Shown here one piece after another: positions 36,406-43,399 of a stretch of 64,000 nt of DNA. Under the pieces are notes generated by a model. The model had not been told where the DNA came from. It ran no database searches and worked only from the letters and a program-made list of their open reading frames with translations. The translations under genes and the position numbers were made by a program. Numbering within the stretch: the stretch's first letter is position 1; every line of letters starts with the position of its first letter. This DNA is from Anaerolineae bacterium (GTDB lineage: Bacteria; Chloroflexota; Anaerolineae; Aggregatilineales; Ch27): NCBI GenBank assembly GCA_013178165.1, contig JABLXG010000001.1:205605-269604 (forward strand), written 5' to 3'.

Positions 36406-36969
36406 TTACGGATTTCTAAGAAAGCCATTCTGCCACTCGCGGCGTAGCAGCCCGTAGCAGTACATATCGTAGGTTTGCCCATCGCGCAGGATGACTTCCC
36501 GCATCACCCCTTCACGGTGGAAGCCGAGCTTTTCGTACAGGGCGATGGCCGGCGTGTTGTAACTGAAGACGGTCAGCTGCAGGCGGCGCAGGTTAAGCTC
36601 CCGGAAGGCGAAGTCGATCAGCAGCGTCATGGCTTCCCGGCCATAGCCTTTGCCCCGGTTGGCCTGGTCGCCGATCCCGATCGATAGCCAGGCCAGCTGG
36701 TTGTTCCATTCGATCTCGCTCAGGGCGGCAATACCGAGCAGTTCATCCCCATCCAGAGGGCGGATGGCAAAGGTGATGTCGCTGCGTCCGCTGGCGGCTC
36801 TTTCCAGGTCGCGGGTAACCTGCTCCAGGTTGCGGGGCAGGGCCGGGGCCGAATCCAGCAGGCGCAGGTAACCTGCATCTTCCGTCCAGGCGCGGGCGGG
36901 CGCGGCATCAGCTTTGTCCAGCGCCGTCAGACGTACACGCTGCCCCCGCAGCAGGACGTCGGTATCCAT
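36406..36969 (-). CDS. GNAT-family N-acetyltransferase (RimJ/RimL-like)
   Basis: 187 residues from ATG 36969 (MDTDVLLRGQRVRLTALDKAD); the longer frame lacks family similarity. The acetyl-CoA binding motif A region is NRGKGYGREAMTLLIDFAF, followed by LNLRRLQLTVFSYNTPAIALYEKLGF. The type resembles the RimJ/RimL or spermidine acetyltransferase group; the acceptor is unknown. A minus-strand TATAAT (37016-37021) lies about 47 bp upstream. Confidence 0.87.
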   Translation of the reverse strand: MDTDVLLRGQRVRLTALDKADAAPARAWTEDAGYLRLLDSAPALPRNLEQVTRDLERAASGRSDITFAIRPLDGDELLGIAALSEIEWNNQLAWLSIGIGDQANRGKGYGREAMTLLIDFAFRELNLRRLQLTVFSYNTPAIALYEKLGFHREGVMREVILRDGQTYDMYCYGLLRREWQNGFLRNP

Positions 36970-37371
36970 AGGTGTCTCCTCGGAGGGTTCCGTGGCATGT
37001 TTCGTTGGCCGCCCGATTATACCCGGCTGGCTGCCCCGTATGCCTGCCGCTGCCCGTGAAAAATGCGGAAAAATCGCTCTTGCTTCCTGAAAAGTTGGTG
37101 TTACAATCCGCGCCGCTGGCGCCGTGCATAGCCAGTGCAAATTGGTGTATAGTGAGCTAAAGCACTTTAGTGCCTGAACGGAAACATCCCGGTGTGTGAC
37201 GCGACGGAATGCCGGAGGACATCCCAGGGAATGCCCGGAAGCCCCGGCCCGCGAGCCTGCCGCCCCGCAGCCGGGTTTTATATGGGGGTGCCGCTTCAGG
37301 TTTTGACCGCTGGCTGCGGGGTCTTGATGCCAGTCCGCAGCCCTCTATGAGCATGCGAGAGGTGAGCAGCC
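36970..37371. other. 402 bp divergent regulatory region
   Basis: It holds a minus-strand TATAAT for the acetyltransferase, a plus-strand promoter at 37080-37107, and the palindrome CTAAAGCACTTTAG at 37157-37170. About 200 bp of G+C-rich leader follows before the acidic protein. No gene is seen. Confidence 0.5.
37080..37107 (+). promoter_or_regulatory. Promoter candidate for the acidic 65 aa protein
   Basis: TTGCTT (37080-37085), 16 bp, TACAAT (37102-37107). If used, the transcript would have a leader of about 260 nt that contains the CTAAAGCACTTTAG palindrome. Confidence 0.45.
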
Positions 37372-37569
37372 ATGGCAAAGAGAAAAATCACCCTGAATGT
37401 CCCGGCCGATCTGCTGGACAACCTGAAAGAGTTCGGCGTCAAAGACCCGATCGCTTTCCTGGAGGACTTCTTCGCTGAAATGGACGCCGAAGACTTCGTC
37501 GCCATGATGGAAGAAGAAGACGACGAATACTGGGACGAAGAAGAAGACTACGAAGACGAGGAGTTCTAA
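37372..37569 (+). CDS. Small acidic protein, 65 aa
   Basis: The first 35 residues (KRKITLNVPADLLDNLKEF) look like a short helical or ribbon-helix-helix-like unit. The last 20 are almost all Asp, Glu, Tyr and Trp. GAGAGGTGAG precedes the ATG, and a strong terminator-like hairpin follows, so it is probably a monocistronic gene. Function unknown; the polyacidic tail could mimic nucleic acid or bind basic proteins, but that is a guess. Confidence 0.65.
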   Translation: MAKRKITLNVPADLLDNLKEFGVKDPIAFLEDFFAEMDAEDFVAMMEEEDDEYWDEEEDYEDEEF

Positions 37570-37599
37570 CACCTCGCTCAATAATCGCATCCGACCTGG

Positions 37600-37650
37600 A
37601 ACGGGTGACCCGCCGGTCTGACTGCCTGATCGGGTCACCCGTTGTCCTTT
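37600..37650 (+). terminator. Terminator after the acidic protein gene
   Basis: Perfect 13 bp stem AACGGGTGACCCG/CGGGTCACCCGTT (37600-37612 and 37631-37643) with an 18 nt loop, then GTCCTTTT. Confidence 0.6.
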
Positions 37651-37793
37651 TGGGGCTGGATCATCCAATCCCTGCACCCGGCAGGGGGCGCGACGTGCCC
37701 GGCAAGTATGGGAAAGCTGAGGACAAGGGGCTTAAGCGCCCTGTCTATCTGTCTTGCGCCCGGGTCTGCTCGGTCTGTCTTTCCGGGCGGGTG

Positions 37794-38753
37794 TCAAGGG
37801 GCCTGCTGGCGGGCGGCCTCTTTCTCCACTGCGGCGCGCATCCGCGCTTCTCGCATGGGCAGGAGGGCGATCAGGCCCAGCGCCCCCATATCCGCGAACA
37901 GCATCGGCGCCAGGAATGGTGCACCGCGTAGAAAGCGCTCCGGCACGATGATGCTGCGGGTTGCCAGGCCGGCCCGTACATGCAACAGGAAGCCGATCAA
38001 CCCGACGATGATCAGGGCGATCATGGCAGCGATCACGGTGATGGTATCGCCCCGGCCCGGCTTTTCCAGCATACCGTAGGCGATCATGGCCACCGTGGCG
38101 AAGACCCCCACCAGCGTTGGCAGCCATACCCACAGGTTCTCAAAGTTGAAGCGCCCGTGATCCAGCACGCTGCTCAGCAGCGTGGCCAGAATGCCCAGCC
38201 CGACCCAGATACAATACTGGCGGGTCTTGCTGAAGGGCACGCGCCAGCTGAACAGCCCCGGTACGACCATCCGTCCGCTGTCCGGCGGGTCTTCCACCGT
38301 AGCAGCGATCACGCCCAGCACGCCCACCAGCGAAAAGGTCAGCGGGCCGATGATCGGCGGGGCAAACACCAGCAGGGCCAGGGCGACATCCGGCGTGCCC
38401 GGCCCGCTTGGGGGAATCGCCCGTGCCACATGGAAGTACGCGCCCAGCAGCCCGACGACGATGCTGGCGGCCAGCACGGCAAACGCCAGCAGAATCGCCG
38501 TCGTGCGGCGGCGCAGGGAGATTGCCCCGGCGATCAGCAGGACCAACCCTGCCGCCGGACCAAACACGATCGGGATCATCTCATACGGGCGAATGGTGCC
38601 GTTCATGCTGTGGGCCAGGTAAATGTCCAGCCCCAGGAAGGCCAGGTTGAGGGCCACCATAAGCATCATGATCTGCCCCCGCGTGATCCCCAGGCGGCGC
38701 CCGGCCAGCACTATCCCCGTCTCTGTGATCTGCCAGTTGCTATTCAGGATCAT
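37794..38753 (-). CDS. Eight-helix membrane protein with fourfold TM-His repeat
   Basis: 319 residues, about eight membrane helices and a soluble C-terminal tail. The only four histidines, H48, H108, H199 and H258, each sit at the end of an odd-numbered helix (LAHSM, YFHVA, LDHGR, LLHVR). Each is followed by a loop and a Pro-containing helix (IPIVFGP, APPIIGP, WLPTLVG, APFLAP). The spacings 60, 91 and 59 suggest a duplicated pair of two-helix units. It lies 75 bp after the octaheme cytochrome on the same strand. I infer a quinone- or haem-binding partner of that cytochrome; I do not recognise the family. Confidence 0.75.
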   Translation of the reverse strand: MILNSNWQITETGIVLAGRRLGITRGQIMMLMVALNLAFLGLDIYLAHSMNGTIRPYEMIPIVFGPAAGLVLLIAGAISLRRRTTAILLAFAVLAASIVVGLLGAYFHVARAIPPSGPGTPDVALALLVFAPPIIGPLTFSLVGVLGVIAATVEDPPDSGRMVVPGLFSWRVPFSKTRQYCIWVGLGILATLLSSVLDHGRFNFENLWVWLPTLVGVFATVAMIAYGMLEKPGRGDTITVIAAMIALIIVGLIGFLLHVRAGLATRSIIVPERFLRGAPFLAPMLFADMGALGLIALLPMREARMRAAVEKEAARQQAP

Positions 38754-38828
38754 GGTTCTGTCCCAGCATGCCGCCGGGGGCAGGGCCGCTATACGGCGGC
38801 GACCCTGTCCCCGGCGCTCCCGGCAGGT

Positions 38829-40133
38829 CTAGTCTGACCCGCCTCCGGATTCAGTCTCGGCGTGGCGCGGGTGGACGTATCCTGGCAGGTGTTGCACCGC
38901 ATACTCGCGCACTTCGGCCAGGGCCTGCAGAACTTCGTACGCGCCATGCCACTGCGCATAATCCGGCCCCTGCATCCACACGCCGAACTTGGCCGTGCGG
39001 CCCCAGTGATGCCACAGCTCATAGATGGCAAAGTCGATCGGCTCGTCGAACGGCTCGGCGGTCAGCGCACCAGCCTGCAGCAGCGCCACACGCAGGTCCT
39101 CGCCCTCCTGTGTCCACTCGTTGACGCGTTCGGTGGCGGCGTCGGCGGCAGTGTAGAAATCGTCCACAAAGTTGGGGTTGTGGCATTCCATGCACACCGT
39201 CTGCATGCGCACCTTGTTATCCGTCCAGGCCGGGCGGCGGGTGGAGACCGGGTCAAAGAGGAACCAGGTCAGGCGGTCGCCGACATCGTGGGTGGTGCTG
39301 GCCGCGCCGATGCCGCTGATGTGGCAGATCGCACAGGTGGCCGCCGGGATGTCCTCGACCGTGATCAGGCCCGGTTCGGCTTCCCAGTTCCAGGTGTGGC
39401 CCATCGTGTGGTAGGCGATGCCGTGCGGCGATTCGGTGTAAATCTCGTACTGCGGATGATCGGGGCCGATGTGGCAGAAGTTGCAGGTTTCTGGCTTGCG
39501 GGCCTGTTCCAGGCTGAACTCGTGGCGCAGATGGCACATCTGGCACTCACCGGCGGAGCCATCCTCATGCGGGCGACCAATGTTGTGGCAGCCGTAGCAG
39601 GTGAAGCGGGTGATGGCGTCGCCTTCCAGCGCCGCGATCGCATTGCGCGATTTGTCCGGGCTGGGCTGGCCTTCGGCGATGCTCAGGTACTGGGCCAGGT
39701 GGGTTTCGCTCAAATCCTGCGACCCGGCCACGGCCACATAAGCGGGCAGGCCATGGCGGCTGGCGTTGAACTGGGCCACCTCCTGCGCGTGGCACTTCTG
39801 GCAGAGCGCCGGGGTAGGCGAATTGACCACGTAAGTGCCTTCATGCGCGATGGCGTTGGGATAATCGGCGGCGACCACGTGGCAGTCCTCGCATTTGACG
39901 TTGGCGGCAGCCATTGTGCTGTGGCCGTACTGCTGGACAATGCCCGGCGTGCTGTTGGCGTGGCACTGGACGCAGGGATTGGTGCTGCCCACCAGCACAT
40001 TCTGGCGGACGATGGTCCCGCCCTCGATGCGCTCAGTAGACACCGGGCGGAAGATCACCGCCAGCACTGCGGCCAGTCCGATAAATACGATGGTGACGAC
40101 AACGGCTGTGATCAACACGCGCTGTCTTGACAT
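38829..40133 (-). CDS. Octaheme cytochrome c, hydroxylamine oxidoreductase family
   Basis: 434 residues. An N-terminal membrane anchor lies at about 7-28. Eight CXXCH sites begin at C54, C81, C111, C179, C197, C217, C267 and C314. Blocks such as ASRHGLPAY, CNFCHIGPDHPQYEIY, SPHGIAY and TTHDVGDRLTW are those of the HAO family. Members oxidise hydroxylamine or hydrazine, or run in reverse as nitrite or hydroxylamine reductases. I cannot tell whether the cross-linking Tyr of oxidative HAO is present; PDYAQWHG near residue 390 is the place to check. An FNR-type site lies 97 bp upstream. Confidence 0.88.
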   Translation of the reverse strand: MSRQRVLITAVVVTIVFIGLAAVLAVIFRPVSTERIEGGTIVRQNVLVGSTNPCVQCHANSTPGIVQQYGHSTMAAANVKCEDCHVVAADYPNAIAHEGTYVVNSPTPALCQKCHAQEVAQFNASRHGLPAYVAVAGSQDLSETHLAQYLSIAEGQPSPDKSRNAIAALEGDAITRFTCYGCHNIGRPHEDGSAGECQMCHLRHEFSLEQARKPETCNFCHIGPDHPQYEIYTESPHGIAYHTMGHTWNWEAEPGLITVEDIPAATCAICHISGIGAASTTHDVGDRLTWFLFDPVSTRRPAWTDNKVRMQTVCMECHNPNFVDDFYTAADAATERVNEWTQEGEDLRVALLQAGALTAEPFDEPIDFAIYELWHHWGRTAKFGVWMQGPDYAQWHGAYEVLQALAEVREYAVQHLPGYVHPRHAETESGGGSD

Positions 40134-40230
40134 GGCGACTCCCCCGTTAGGCGGTCCGCTGGCAAGGACGCCCGGACCGCACCCATACCATGGTGTATGC
40201 GCAGCATAGCCGGCCTGCCAGTGACTGTCG

Positions 40231-40244
40231 TTGATCTAGATCAA
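40231..40244. promoter_or_regulatory. FNR/DNR-type operator TTGATCTAGATCAA
   Basis: Exact match to the Crp/Fnr-family consensus TTGAT-N4-ATCAA and a perfect 14 bp palindrome. It lies between the divergent octaheme gene (start 40133) and the methyltransferase gene (start 40394). A Crp/Fnr-family regulator is encoded at 41148-41840. Confidence 0.75.
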
Positions 40245-40393
40245 AAGCCCGCTCCTGCCAGGCAAGCCCCGGCGCTGCCGTGCAGCAGCGCTGCGGAGGG
40301 CTTCAGCCGGTGATACAGCCAGTCTCGCACAATGGCGTGGTCGCCGCAAGACGCCGTAGAATACAGAGCAGTGCGGATAGCGGAGAGGGGACT

Positions 40394-41122
40394 ATGCCAG
40401 ACAATCGGGTACCTGATCAGACATCACGGCTAAACATCTATGGGGTTAACACCATCGGGAAGCATATCGGGCAGGCCATCCTGACGGCGCTCATGCTCTT
40501 TCTGGGCGCCGGGTCGACGGCCTGGCCCTGGGGCTGGGTCTTTGCCGTCGTGACGCTGGTTTGCTGGATCGCCCTCAGTATTGTGCTGGCGGTGGGCAAT
40601 CCGGAGCTGCTCAACCAGCGCGGCCAGCGCATCAAACAGGCAACAGCCGGTACCAAGAAGTGGGACCTGATCATCCTCAGCATCTACTCCGTGCTGATCC
40701 TGGTTCAGCCGCTCGTGGCCGGTCTGGACTGGCGCTATAACCTCTCAGGGCCGGTTTCTCCGCTGGTCTATGTGCTGGGCAACGGGCTGGTGGTGCTGGG
40801 CTTTGCCCTGCTTACCTGGTCGATGGTGGTGAACCGTTTCTTTGAGCCAAGTGTGCGCATTCAGGAGTCACGCGGGCATCAGGTCATCACAGCTGGACCG
40901 TTCCGCTATGTGCGCCATCCGGGCTATGCTGGCGTCATCCTCCAGTTCCTTGGTTTGCCGGTCGCCCTGGGGACATGGACAGCCCTGATTCCCGGCGCCA
41001 TCGGCATTGCGCTCTTCATCATTCGGACGGCGCTGGAGGATCGCACGCTGCTTGAGGAACTGCCTGGATATCCGGAGTATGCCCGGCAAACCCGTTACCG
41101 GCTTATCCCTGGCATCTGGTAA
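40394..41122 (+). CDS. ICMT-like membrane methyltransferase
   Basis: 242 residues from ATG 40394, with GGAGAG 6 nt upstream. Five or six membrane helices, and the C-terminal signature of isoprenylcysteine carboxyl methyltransferase/PEMT-type enzymes: GPFRYVRHPGYAGVIL, then E...L...PGYPEYARQTRYRLIPG. Bacterial substrates are mostly unknown. It is divergent from the octaheme gene with an FNR-type site between them, and convergent with the Crp/Fnr regulator gene. Confidence 0.85.
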   Translation: MPDNRVPDQTSRLNIYGVNTIGKHIGQAILTALMLFLGAGSTAWPWGWVFAVVTLVCWIALSIVLAVGNPELLNQRGQRIKQATAGTKKWDLIILSIYSVLILVQPLVAGLDWRYNLSGPVSPLVYVLGNGLVVLGFALLTWSMVVNRFFEPSVRIQESRGHQVITAGPFRYVRHPGYAGVILQFLGLPVALGTWTALIPGAIGIALFIIRTALEDRTLLEELPGYPEYARQTRYRLIPGIW

Positions 41123-41147
41123 GCGCCGGGCGTTGCCGGAGGCGGCG

Positions 41148-41840
41148 CTATTGCATCGCCATCATGCGCAGCAAATCTTCCCGCAGGACGCGGATCGCGC
41201 TGCGCTCGGTGGCGATAATGCCCGCCCGTTCCAGGGCGCTCAGGGCACGGCTGAGCGTTTCCGGCGTGGTGGCCAGGTGAGCGGCGATGGCCGTCCGGGT
41301 GATGCTGGGGCCGCTGAGGGCAGGGTTCTCCAGTTGCTTGAGCAGGAAGCGGGCCAGGCGGGTGGTGACCGAATGTAACGCCAGGTCTTCTACCTGCTGA
41401 ACCAGTTCGCGGGTGCGCCCGGTCAGCACCTGAATCACGGTCATGGCCAGCTGGGGATCGGCCATGATTGCGGCGCGCAGGGCGGTGTGAGGCAGGCAGC
41501 AGGCGATGACCTCGCTGAGTGCGGCGGCGTTGGCCGGGTTGGGGCCGCCATCCAGGGCGGCAATGTCGTTGCAGGAATCGCCCGGCCCCACTAGGTGCAG
41601 GATGTGCTCGTTGCCTTCGGGACTGACTTTGAAGATTTTGACCCGCCCGGCCTGAATAAGCCACAGTCCGGCGCTGGGTTCCCCTTCCCAAAAGAGCACT
41701 TCGCCAGCGGCCAGGGCGTAACAGCGAGCCGCCGCAGCCAGTTCCTGCAGTTGATCGCCGGTGACACCACGGAAGTAGCGATGCTGGCTCAGCTTCTGCG
41801 CCAGGGCGGTATCCGGCAGGGAACGCGTGATGACAATCAT
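41148..41840 (-). CDS. Crp/Fnr-family transcriptional regulator
   Basis: 230 residues from ATG 41840; a TTG 30 bp upstream is the alternative. The N-terminal cyclic-nucleotide-binding-like beta roll (RYFRGVTGDQLQELAAAARC...GEVLFWEGEPSAGLWLIQAGRVKIF) is joined by a dimer helix to an HTH_Crp domain (ITRTAIAAHLATTPETLSRALSALERAGII). No N-terminal cysteine cluster of the FNR 4Fe-4S kind is seen, so a DNR/CRP-like sensor (haem, NO or small ligand) is more likely than a true FNR. It is a good candidate to act at 40231-40244. Confidence 0.9.
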   Translation of the reverse strand: MIVITRSLPDTALAQKLSQHRYFRGVTGDQLQELAAAARCYALAAGEVLFWEGEPSAGLWLIQAGRVKIFKVSPEGNEHILHLVGPGDSCNDIAALDGGPNPANAAALSEVIACCLPHTALRAAIMADPQLAMTVIQVLTGRTRELVQQVEDLALHSVTTRLARFLLKQLENPALSGPSITRTAIAAHLATTPETLSRALSALERAGIIATERSAIRVLREDLLRMMAMQ

Positions 41841-41882
41841 GGTGACCTGGTTTAGAGTCAAGACAGCCAAGCGCCGGAAGCG

Positions 41883-41888
41883 ATTATA
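41883..41888 (-). promoter_or_regulatory. -10 element for the Crp/Fnr regulator gene
   Basis: TATAAT on the minus strand, 42 bp before the ATG at 41840. No good -35 is visible. The MITE begins 38 bp further upstream. Confidence 0.4.
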
Positions 41889-41926
41889 GCGAATCCGGGT
41901 GCAAAGGCTGTTGCAATGGGAAAATC

Positions 41927-42058
41927 GGTCGTGTATCGAATTCGGTTGAAATATGAACTGGCTGTGCGCTGGGTGCGCTACGCGCAGATTCCCGGCCAGG
42001 GGGTGAAGCCAGGGCAGATGGCCCCGCGCCCGGTTTCAACCGAAAAGGGTACACTGCC
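41927..42058. mobile_element. 132 bp MITE related to the IS256-type ends
   Basis: Both ends (41927-41952 and 42033-42058) match the 26 bp ends of the full IS at 20 of 26 positions each, sharing GTGTA near the tip and CGGTTGAAA inside. The element is flanked by GGAAAATC (41919-41926) and GGGAAATC (42059-42066), an 8 bp duplication with one mismatch, the same length as the split duplication of the full IS. It carries no coding frame and sits in the divergent promoter of the regulator and sixA-like genes. Confidence 0.75.
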
Positions 42059-42100
42059 GGGAAATCCCTTTTCGCACGCGCTTAGCTACGGGAGGAAGCG

Positions 42101-42577
42101 GTGGAACTCTACTTTGTCCGGCACGGCATTGCTGAGGAGCGCGAGCAGTGGGCGCCGCAGCCCGATCATCTGCGCCCGCTGACCGCCGAGGGCATCACCC
42201 GCATGCGCAAGTCCGCTGTGACGATCAAGGCGCTGGGCGTGCGCCCGGCAGCCATCCTGACCAGCCCGATGACCCGCGCCCGCCAGACGGCGGACATCCT
42301 GGGGCAGGCGCTGGATTGCGTGGTCACCGAGGTTGAGGCGCTGGCGAGCTTCAGCATCGACGCCCTGAGCGAGTTGCTCGACCACTACCCGACGGCGGAT
42401 AGCCTGCTGCTGGTCGGGCACGAGCCGGATTTCAGCACGGTGGTGGAGATGCTGATTGGCGGCGGGCAGGTGGTGGTCAAGAAAGGTAGCCTGATCCGCG
42501 TCGATCTCTACGCGACTCATCCGCCGCGTGGCTACCTGACCTGGCTCATCCCACCCAAGGCGCTCTTGTTGCGCTAG
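42101..42577 (+). CDS. SixA-type phosphohistidine phosphatase
   Basis: 158 residues from GTG 42101, with GGAGG just upstream. Catalytic RHG at residues 7-9 (LYFVRHGIAEE), TSPMTRARQTADIL with the conserved Arg, and LLVGHEPDFS with the second His. SixA dephosphorylates histidine on phosphotransfer domains; the partner here is unknown. Start of the coding region is 42 bp from the MITE. Confidence 0.87.
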   Translation: MELYFVRHGIAEEREQWAPQPDHLRPLTAEGITRMRKSAVTIKALGVRPAAILTSPMTRARQTADILGQALDCVVTEVEALASFSIDALSELLDHYPTADSLLLVGHEPDFSTVVEMLIGGGQVVVKKGSLIRVDLYATHPPRGYLTWLIPPKALLLR

Positions 42578-42712
42578 GCGGCGCTGCGGCAGGGGTTCGG
42601 GTTTATACAGGTTTGCACCGGGTCTGGCGAAACTGAATTCCTGCCGGTTCGCCGGGGATGGCGACCGGAGCAACGGGGTGGACGGAAGCAGGCCGGCTCT
42701 GCCTGAAGTAGT

Positions 42713-43129
42713 CTAGACGGCCAGGCAGTACAGGTAACCCCGCCGGCGCGTGTAGGCCTCGAACACGGCGTCGTACAGCTCCATAGGCTGGAAGGGCAGC
42801 GGCAGGCAAACATCCACGCGCGGCCAGGCGGCGTGCTGAATGGGCAGCTCCAGCACGTTATCCGCGCTACAGATCACCAGGCCCGCGTTATCCAGGCGCG
42901 GCTCTTCCGCCACGAAGGTGACGACATCCATGCCCGACACGCTCGCCAGACGGTAATTCACCAGGATTACATCGACCGAGGGCAGCTGCCGCAAAAGCGT
43001 AATGCCATCAGCGCCGCCCTGCGCCGTGTGCACCAGGTGTCCGGCCCGCAACAGGATGCGCTGCATGCCCTGCAGCAGGTCATCCGCGTCGTCGATGCAC
43101 AGGATGCTGAAGCGGGTTGCGAGAAACAT
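42713..43129 (-). CDS. Degenerate response-regulator receiver domain protein
   Basis: 138 residues from ATG 43129. The receiver fold is clear (SILCIDDADDLLQGMQRIL, acidic pair D13-D14; S88 in VICSAD), but the phospho-acceptor Asp is replaced by N58 (VILVNYRLA) and the conserved Lys-Pro by LPF. It should therefore not be phosphorylated in the normal way. No output domain is attached. It is convergent with the SixA-type phosphatase. Confidence 0.8.
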   Translation of the reverse strand: MFLATRFSILCIDDADDLLQGMQRILLRAGHLVHTAQGGADGITLLRQLPSVDVILVNYRLASVSGMDVVTFVAEEPRLDNAGLVICSADNVLELPIQHAAWPRVDVCLPLPFQPMELYDAVFEAYTRRRGYLYCLAV

Positions 43130-43399
43130 ACGGTGTCCACCACGATGACAATCGTGCAAGTCGTTGCATCCTGTTTAGCACAGATTGCCCAAAATGCAAA
43201 ATCGCCGGGCGCGGCGTACAGGGAATAGTGAATTAGGGAGCAGAAAGCGGGATGCGAACATTCCTGTCGTGACAGCCGCGCTACGTTCCGGACAATCTCC
43301 TGGCCCCCTGTTTGCTCCTGGTCAGCGTTGCCAGTCGTTGCCGCCCCTGCTAAAATATGACAAAACCTATCGACAATTGAGCAGACAAAGGAGCCGACG

